Shown: piece after piece, positions 6,841 to 10,465 of the stretch
Layout: each line of letters opens with the position of its first letter
How positions within the stretch are numbered: position 1 is the first letter of the stretch
NCBI GenBank assembly: GCA_002405565.1
Contig: DHMB01000014.1
Coordinates: 1-10,465 of the forward strand
DNA length: 10,465 nucleotides
Origin: Clostridiales bacterium UBA4653
GTDB taxonomy: Bacteria; Bacillota; Clostridia; Oscillospirales; CAG-272
Reading direction: 5' to 3'
Position numbers and translations under genes: made by a program
The notes under the pieces: generated by a model
Database searches by the model: none
Seen by the model: only the letters and a program-made list of their open reading frames with translations
What the model was told of the DNA's origin: nothing

Positions 6841-7806
6841 TTACGCCTTGCCGTTTGAACCGAGAACGTCGACGATCTTGTGCTTGACCATCTTCTTTAC
6901 TTCGTCTCTGCCGACGGAGAGATATGTTCTGGGGTCGAAAACTTCGGGCTGATTTGCAAGTACTCTGCGGATACCTGCTGTCATTGCGAGACGGATATCG
7001 GAGTCGATATTGATCTTGCATACAGCCATCTTTGCTGCCTGACGGAGCTCATCCTCGGGAATACCGATAGCGTCGGGCATGTGACCGCCGAGAGAGTTGA
7101 TCTCTTTTACGCAGTCCTGAGCAACGCTGGAAGCGCCGTGAAGAACGATCGGGAATTCGGGAAGTCTCTTTTCGATCTCTTCGAGAATGTCGAAACGGAG
7201 CGGGGGCGGAACAAGGATACCGTCCGCATTGCGTGTGCACTGAGCGGGAGTGAACTTGTATGCGCCGTGTGATGTGCCGATAGCGATTGCGAGAGAGTCA
7301 ACGCCTGTGCGCGAAACGAATTCTTCAACCTCTTCGGGACGTGTGTATGAAGAGTCCTCAGCGGCAACGTGAACGTCGTCCTCGATGCCTGCGAGCTTGC
7401 CTATCTCACCCTCGACAACAACGCCGTGAGCGTGAGCATAGTCAACGACTTTCTTTGTAAGAGCGATGTTCTCTTCAAAGGAATACTTTGAACCGTCGAT
7501 CATAACGGATGTGAAACCGCCGTCGATGCAGGCTTTGCAGATATCAAAATCTGCGCCATGGTCAAGGTGGAGCGCGAAGTCAACGCCTGTGTCCTCAACG
7601 GCTGCCTTTGCGAGAGCCATAAGGTATGCGGGCTTTGCATATTTTCTTGCGCCTGCCGATACCTGAAGGATAACAGGGGACTTTTCCTCAGCTGCAGCCT
7701 CTGTAATAGCCTGGATGATCTCCATGTTATTGATGTTGAAAGCGCCAACGGCATACCCGCCGGCATAAGCTTTTTTGAACATCTCTTTTGTTGTTACTAA
7801 TGCCAT
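6841..7806 (-). CDS. fba: Fructose-bisphosphate aldolase, class II
   Basis: A 321-residue zinc-dependent aldolase that cleaves fructose 1,6-bisphosphate to glyceraldehyde 3-phosphate and dihydroxyacetone phosphate (glycolysis/gluconeogenesis, cytosol). Visible signatures are LHLDHGADFD (80-89) with catalytic D82 and zinc ligand H83, VEGEIG (131-136) with the conserved Glu pair, GTSHGAYKF with zinc ligand H180, VLHGASS with zinc ligand H223, and NIDSD (266-270) for substrate phosphate and carbonyl contacts. Length matches the roughly 310-340 class IIB type. The frame extends 12 codons upstream to a TTG, but the ATG at 7806 is chosen because AGGAAAGG precedes it by 7 nt and MALVTTKEMF is the usual family start; the extension is leader hairpin sequence. 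It is monocistronic, with its own promoter and terminator. Confidence 0.97.
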   Translation of the reverse strand: MALVTTKEMFKKAYAGGYAVGAFNINNMEIIQAITEAAAEEKSPVILQVSAGARKYAKPAYLMALAKAAVEDTGVDFALHLDHGADFDICKACIDGGFTSVMIDGSKYSFEENIALTKKVVDYAHAHGVVVEGEIGKLAGIEDDVHVAAEDSSYTRPEEVEEFVSRTGVDSLAIAIGTSHGAYKFTPAQCTRNADGILVPPPLRFDILEEIEKRLPEFPIVLHGASSVAQDCVKEINSLGGHMPDAIGIPEDELRQAAKMAVCKINIDSDIRLAMTAGIRRVLANQPEVFDPRTYLSVGRDEVKKMVKHKIVDVLGSNGKA

Positions 7807-7820
7807 TATAAATCCTTTCC

Positions 7821-7836
7821 TGCCGCCTGAGCGGCA
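7821..7836 (-). promoter_or_regulatory. Leader hairpin next to the fba ribosome binding site
   Basis: Minus-strand RNA forms TGCCGC-TCAG-GCGGCA, a 6-bp perfect stem with a 4-nt loop. The AGGAAAGG ribosome binding site begins at or within a base of its 3' foot. It lies in the predicted 5' leader of about 45 nt. It may stabilise the message or affect ribosome loading. Confidence 0.5.
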
Positions 7837-7857
7837 ATACAAATTTCTGCAATTTAT

Positions 7858-7886
7858 ATTTTATAACGTTTTTCGGATTTTTTCAA
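7858..7886 (-). promoter_or_regulatory. Sigma-A promoter for fba
   Basis: The -35 box is TTGAAA (7881-7886), the spacer 17 nt and the -10 box TAAAAT (7858-7863): 10 of 12 consensus bases at optimal spacing, upstream of an AT-rich tract. The start site is expected near 7851, leaving about 45 nt of leader that includes the hairpin at 7821-7836. Confidence 0.8.
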
Positions 7887-7900
7887 TACCAAATTGAAAA
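7880..7900. promoter_or_regulatory. Inverted repeat over the fba -35 box (candidate operator)
   Basis: TTTTCAAT (7880-7887), a 5-nt ACCAA centre, then ATTGAAAA (7893-7900): 8-bp perfect arms forming a 21-bp dyad that covers the fba -35 box. Its size and position fit binding of a dimeric regulator that would compete with RNA polymerase. The composition is AT-rich, so chance symmetry is possible. Confidence 0.35.
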
Positions 7901-7941
7901 TTTAATATTTTAGATACATTATTTTGCCCTCGGAAATTCAA

Positions 7942-7965
7942 AAAGCACCCTTTGCAGGGTGCTTT
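7942..7965 (-). terminator. Rho-independent terminator of pnp
   Basis: A 10-bp perfect stem AAAGCACCCT/AGGGTGCTTT (7942-7951 with 7956-7965) around a 4-nt loop, followed on the minus strand by TTTTTGAATTT. It begins 9 nt after the pnp stop codon and separates pnp from fba. Confidence 0.9.
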
Positions 7966-7974
7966 GAATTAAAA

Positions 7975-10071
7975 TCAGTCCTCTTTAAGAGCGTCTTTTC
8001 TGGAAAGGTTGATTCTGCCTTTTTCGTCCGTGCCGAGGAACTTGACCGTTACCTTATCGCCGACGGAAACAACATCTTCAACATTTTCAACTCTCTTTGT
8101 ATCGAGTTTGGAGACATGAACAAGGCCTTCTTTTCCGGGAGCGATTTCAACAAATGCGCCGATCGGAATGATTCTTGTGACCGTGCCGGTGTAGCAGCAA
8201 CCTTCAACGGGCTCGAATACGATAGCGTCGATTATGCCCTTCGCAACGTAAGCGTCCTCTTTGTTTACGGCGAGAATGAAGATTGAACCGTCTTCTTCGA
8301 TATCGATCTTCGTGTTTGTTTCTGCCGTGATCTTCTGGATAACCTCGCCGCCTTTACCGATAACTTCTCTGATCTTATCGGGATTGATCTTCATGGAGAT
8401 CATCTTAGGAGCGTACTTGCCGACGTCTGCTCTGGGTTCCGGAATTGCCTTGAGAATTACTTCGTCGATGATGTAATCTCTGCCCTTATGAGTTGTTTCG
8501 AGGGCGTTCTTTATGATTTCGGGTGTAAGACCGTCAATCTTGAGGTCCATCTGAATGGAGGTGATACCCTTGTGTGTTCCGGCGACCTTGAAGTCCATGT
8601 CGCCATAGAAGTCTTCAAGACCCTGAATGTCTATCATTGTGTCCCAGGAGCCGTCCTCGGCTGTGATAAGTCCGCAGGAAATACCTGCAACGGGAGCCTT
8701 TATCGGAACGCCTGCGTCCATAAGAGCAAGAGTCGAACCGCATACGGAGCCCTGCGAGGTTGAGCCGTTTGAAGAAACAACTTCGCTTACGACGCGGATA
8801 GCATAAGGGAATTCTTCCTTTGAGGGAAGTACGGGAACGAGCGATCTCTCTGCGAGCGCGCCGTGACCGATTTCTCTGCGTCCGGGTGTACGGAGAGACT
8901 TAGCCTCGCCTGTCGAATAGCCGGGCATGTTGTAATGATGCATGTAGCGCTTTTCTTTTTCGTCGTCAAGACCGTCAAGTTGCTGTGCGTCGCTCAGCGG
9001 GCCGAGAGTTACAACGGAAAGAACCTGCGTCTGACCTCTTGTAAAGAGGCCTGAGCCGTGTGTTCTGGGAAGAACGCCGACTTCGCTTGCGAGCGGACGG
9101 ATCTGATCCATTCTTCTTCCGTCAACACGTTTTTTGTCAACGAGGAGCCAACGGCGGACAATCTTCTTCTGAATTTTATATATAAGCTCGGGAAGAACAA
9201 CGGGAAGATCCGGATATTCTTCGGAGAACTTTTCGAGGATATCGTCCTGAATGGGCTGCATTTTTGCGTCACGAACGTTCTTGTCGTCCGTGTCAAGAGC
9301 TTCCATAACGGCTTTTTCGCAATAGTCGAAAATCTTATCGAACATATCGTGATCAAGCTCGCAGGAAGGATACTCAAACTTCGGCTTGCCGACTGCGGCA
9401 ATGATTTCGTTGATGAATACGAGGAGCTTCTTTATCTCTTCGTGAGCAAGCATAATCGCATTGTACATATCGTCGTCCGATACTTCCTTTGCGCCTGCTT
9501 CAATCATAACGACTTTCTTTTCGGAAGCTGCGACTGTCAGCTCGAGAACGCTTTCTTTTCTCTCTTCGGCTGTCGGGTTGATGATGAATCTGTCGCCGAT
9601 CATGCCGACGAAGGCGCCGCCGATAGGGCCGTTCCACGGGATGTCCGAAATGGAAAGGGCGATGGACGCACCGATCATAGCCGTTATTTCGGGTGAGCAG
9701 TCGGGATCGACGCTCATAACCGTAAGAGTAAGAGCTACGTCGTTACGAAGATCCTTCGGGAAAAGGGGACGGATAGGTCTGTCGATGACGCGGCTTGTAA
9801 GGATAGCCTTTTCGCCGGGTCTGCCTTCACGTCTTGTGAAGCTGCCGGGGATTCTGCCGACAGAATAGAGCTTTTCGTCATAGTCGACGGAAAGGGGAAG
9901 AAAATCGATGCCGTCTCTGGGCTTGGGTGATGCTGTTGCGCAAGCAAGGATGACTGTTTCGCCGTAGCTTATCATGCATGAGCCGTTTGCGAGTCCTGCA
10001 ACCTTGCCGACCTCAACTTTGAGAGGTCTGCCTGCGTATTCATAATTGAATACTTTGTAATTTTCAAACAT
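7975..10071 (-). CDS. pnp: Polynucleotide phosphorylase (PNPase)
   Basis: A 698-residue protein of normal length. It is the trimeric phosphorolytic 3'-5' exoribonuclease that releases nucleoside diphosphates from RNA and can act in reverse. Domain order: first RNase PH-like domain (about 10-145, with FTRREGRPGEKA at 78-89), an all-alpha linker (about 240-310), the second, catalytic RNase PH domain (about 315-545) with SSNGSTSQGSVCG (433-445) for phosphate binding and the DFYGDMDFK acidic cluster (487-495), a KH domain with VIGKGGEVIQKI (570-581), and an S1 domain from about 622 (GTVTRIIPIGAFVE, then KEGLVHVS) to the end. All catalytic elements are intact. The start is supported by AGGAGG 6 nt before the ATG. 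rpsO lies directly upstream, the conserved bacterial order; the 181-nt spacer contains two RNA structures likely to govern its expression. Confidence 0.98.
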   Translation of the reverse strand: MFENYKVFNYEYAGRPLKVEVGKVAGLANGSCMISYGETVILACATASPKPRDGIDFLPLSVDYDEKLYSVGRIPGSFTRREGRPGEKAILTSRVIDRPIRPLFPKDLRNDVALTLTVMSVDPDCSPEITAMIGASIALSISDIPWNGPIGGAFVGMIGDRFIINPTAEERKESVLELTVAASEKKVVMIEAGAKEVSDDDMYNAIMLAHEEIKKLLVFINEIIAAVGKPKFEYPSCELDHDMFDKIFDYCEKAVMEALDTDDKNVRDAKMQPIQDDILEKFSEEYPDLPVVLPELIYKIQKKIVRRWLLVDKKRVDGRRMDQIRPLASEVGVLPRTHGSGLFTRGQTQVLSVVTLGPLSDAQQLDGLDDEKEKRYMHHYNMPGYSTGEAKSLRTPGRREIGHGALAERSLVPVLPSKEEFPYAIRVVSEVVSSNGSTSQGSVCGSTLALMDAGVPIKAPVAGISCGLITAEDGSWDTMIDIQGLEDFYGDMDFKVAGTHKGITSIQMDLKIDGLTPEIIKNALETTHKGRDYIIDEVILKAIPEPRADVGKYAPKMISMKINPDKIREVIGKGGEVIQKITAETNTKIDIEEDGSIFILAVNKEDAYVAKGIIDAIVFEPVEGCCYTGTVTRIIPIGAFVEIAPGKEGLVHVSKLDTKRVENVEDVVSVGDKVTVKFLGTDEKGRINLSRKDALKED

Positions 10072-10102
10072 TTTTTGCCTCCTGAATTATTATTTATTCT
10101 TC

Positions 10103-10195
10103 TGCGGCGGGGGCTTTTGTTTAGCATTTAACGAAATCTCCGACGTTTTTTTCGGGGACTTTATTAACTGCTATACAAAATCCGCTTCCGCCGCA
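10103..10195 (-). promoter_or_regulatory. Long stem-loop in the pnp leader
   Basis: On the minus strand, GC-rich TGCGGCGG (10188-10195) pairs with CCGCCGCA (10103-10110). After an asymmetric internal loop, the 17-nt arms 10164-10180 and 10115-10131 pair at 15 of 17 positions. Then 10152-10163 pairs with 10132-10143 at 10 of 12 (two G-U) under an 8-nt loop. The result is one near-continuous helix of about 35 pairs whose foot lies about 20 nt before the pnp ribosome binding site. Such a long duplex is a plausible RNase III substrate. In E. coli a comparable leader stem between rpsO and pnp is cut by RNase III and lets PNPase repress itself; the analogy is inferred. Confidence 0.6.
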
Positions 10196-10215
10196 TAAAA
10201 GACGCTGTAATTTGT

Positions 10216-10244
10216 GAAAGGGACGGAGAATATCCGTCCCTTTC
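10216..10244 (-). terminator. rpsO-pnp intergenic hairpin (weak terminator or processing site)
   Basis: A 12-bp perfect stem GAAAGGGACGGA/TCCGTCCCTTTC (10216-10227 with 10233-10244) and a 5-nt loop, 8 nt after the rpsO stop codon. The downstream minus-strand sequence is ACAAATTACAGC, a poor U-tract. It is more likely a leaky attenuator or a 3'-end protector for rpsO mRNA than a full terminator, allowing read-through into pnp. Confidence 0.6.
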
Positions 10245-10252
10245 GGAAAAAC

Positions 10253-10465
10253 TTATTTTCTTATGCCGAGCTTATCGATTATAGCACGGTAACGGTTGAT
10301 GTCCTTCTTCTGGAGATAAGCGAGAAGGCTTCTTCTCTGGCCAACCATTTTGAGAAGACCTCTGCGGCTGTGGTGGTCGTTGTTGTTGAGCTTGAGATGC
10401 TCGTTGAGATGGTTGATGCGCTCGGTGAGAAGAGCGATCTGTACTTCGGGCGAACCGGTGTCGCC
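10253..10465 (-). CDS. rpsO: 30S ribosomal protein S15 (5' end outside window)
   Basis: The C-terminal 70 residues of S15, which is usually 88-89 long, so about 19 N-terminal residues lie beyond the right edge. The visible part starts GDTGSPEVQIALLTERI, continues with the rRNA-binding HHSRRGLLKMVGQRRSLLAYL region (visible residues 31-51), and ends YRAIIDKLGIRK. This is the family's typical end, with no truncation. S15 binds the central domain of 16S rRNA early in 30S assembly. It precedes pnp on the same strand, as in most bacteria. Confidence 0.97.
   Translation of the reverse strand, partial: GDTGSPEVQIALLTERINHLNEHLKLNNNDHHSRRGLLKMVGQRRSLLAYLQKKDINRYRAIIDKLGIRK

Noticed and set aside
7807..7842. 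N-terminal extension of fba by 12 residues
   Set aside because: It starts at TTG within the leader hairpin, is not part of known aldolases, and the downstream ATG has its own ribosome binding site.
7894..7922. Plus-strand TTGAAA-17-CATTAT, a possible divergent promoter from the fba dyad
   Set aside because: The -10 match is poor (4/6), it would run into a stable hairpin and antisense to pnp, and no rightward gene follows. The match is mostly a by-product of the dyad and AT-richness.
9058..9696. 212-codon plus-strand frame inside pnp, and similar long plus-strand frames inside addA (e.g. 5171-5695)
   Set aside because: These are antisense shadows of highly conserved genes and have no recognisable family.
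1..10465. CRISPR arrays, tRNA genes, insertion sequences, phage genes, toxin-antitoxin or defence islands
   Set aside because: I found no regularly spaced repeats, cloverleaf-like sequences, transposase motifs or terminal repeats; the content is core genome. AddA is a housekeeping repair enzyme, so it is not by itself evidence of a defence island.

Overview
The window looks like a chromosomal segment of a low-to-mid GC Firmicute, most likely a Clostridia (Oscillospirales-like) gut or rumen bacterium. This is inferred from four things: an AddA-type (not RecBCD-type) recombination helicase-nuclease, a cyclic-di-AMP receptor of the DarA/PstA family, strong AGGAGG-type ribosome binding sites, and AT-rich spacers with classical sigma-A promoters. 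I see no phage genes, insertion sequences, CRISPR array, tRNA or rRNA. Most of the window is core genome.

Layout. The left part (1-2300) is a rightward operon entered mid-gene: an ABC exporter (N-terminus outside the window), a DUF1854 protein, and a DarA/PstA cyclic-di-AMP receptor. It ends in a strong symmetric terminator at 2301-2334. Everything to the right is on the minus strand. Read in the direction of transcription, from the right edge, it runs rpsO (ribosomal protein S15, partial), pnp (polynucleotide phosphorylase), fba (class II fructose-bisphosphate aldolase), addA, a five-helix membrane protein of unknown function, and a 31-residue cysteine-rich membrane peptide that conventional length cut-offs would miss. 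The peptide faces the DarA operon across the shared terminator.

Transcription units on the minus strand. The rpsO-pnp spacer holds a GC-rich hairpin without a good U-tract, then a 93-nt near-continuous stem-loop just before the pnp ribosome binding site. This layout recalls the RNase III-processed pnp leader of E. coli. pnp ends in its own terminator. fba is monocistronic, with a promoter (TTGAAA-17-TAAAAT) whose -35 lies in a 21-bp dyad. addA starts from a perfect-consensus promoter (TTGACA-17-TATAAT) immediately after the fba terminator. It is followed at 11 nt by the membrane protein gene, after which I see no terminator before the peptide.

No large undescribed system is evident. The points most worth a second look are the unannotated cysteine-rich peptide with its structured flanks, the long pnp leader hairpin, the DarA receptor in an operon with an ABC exporter and DUF1854 protein, and an addA without adjacent addB that is paired with an unknown membrane protein.
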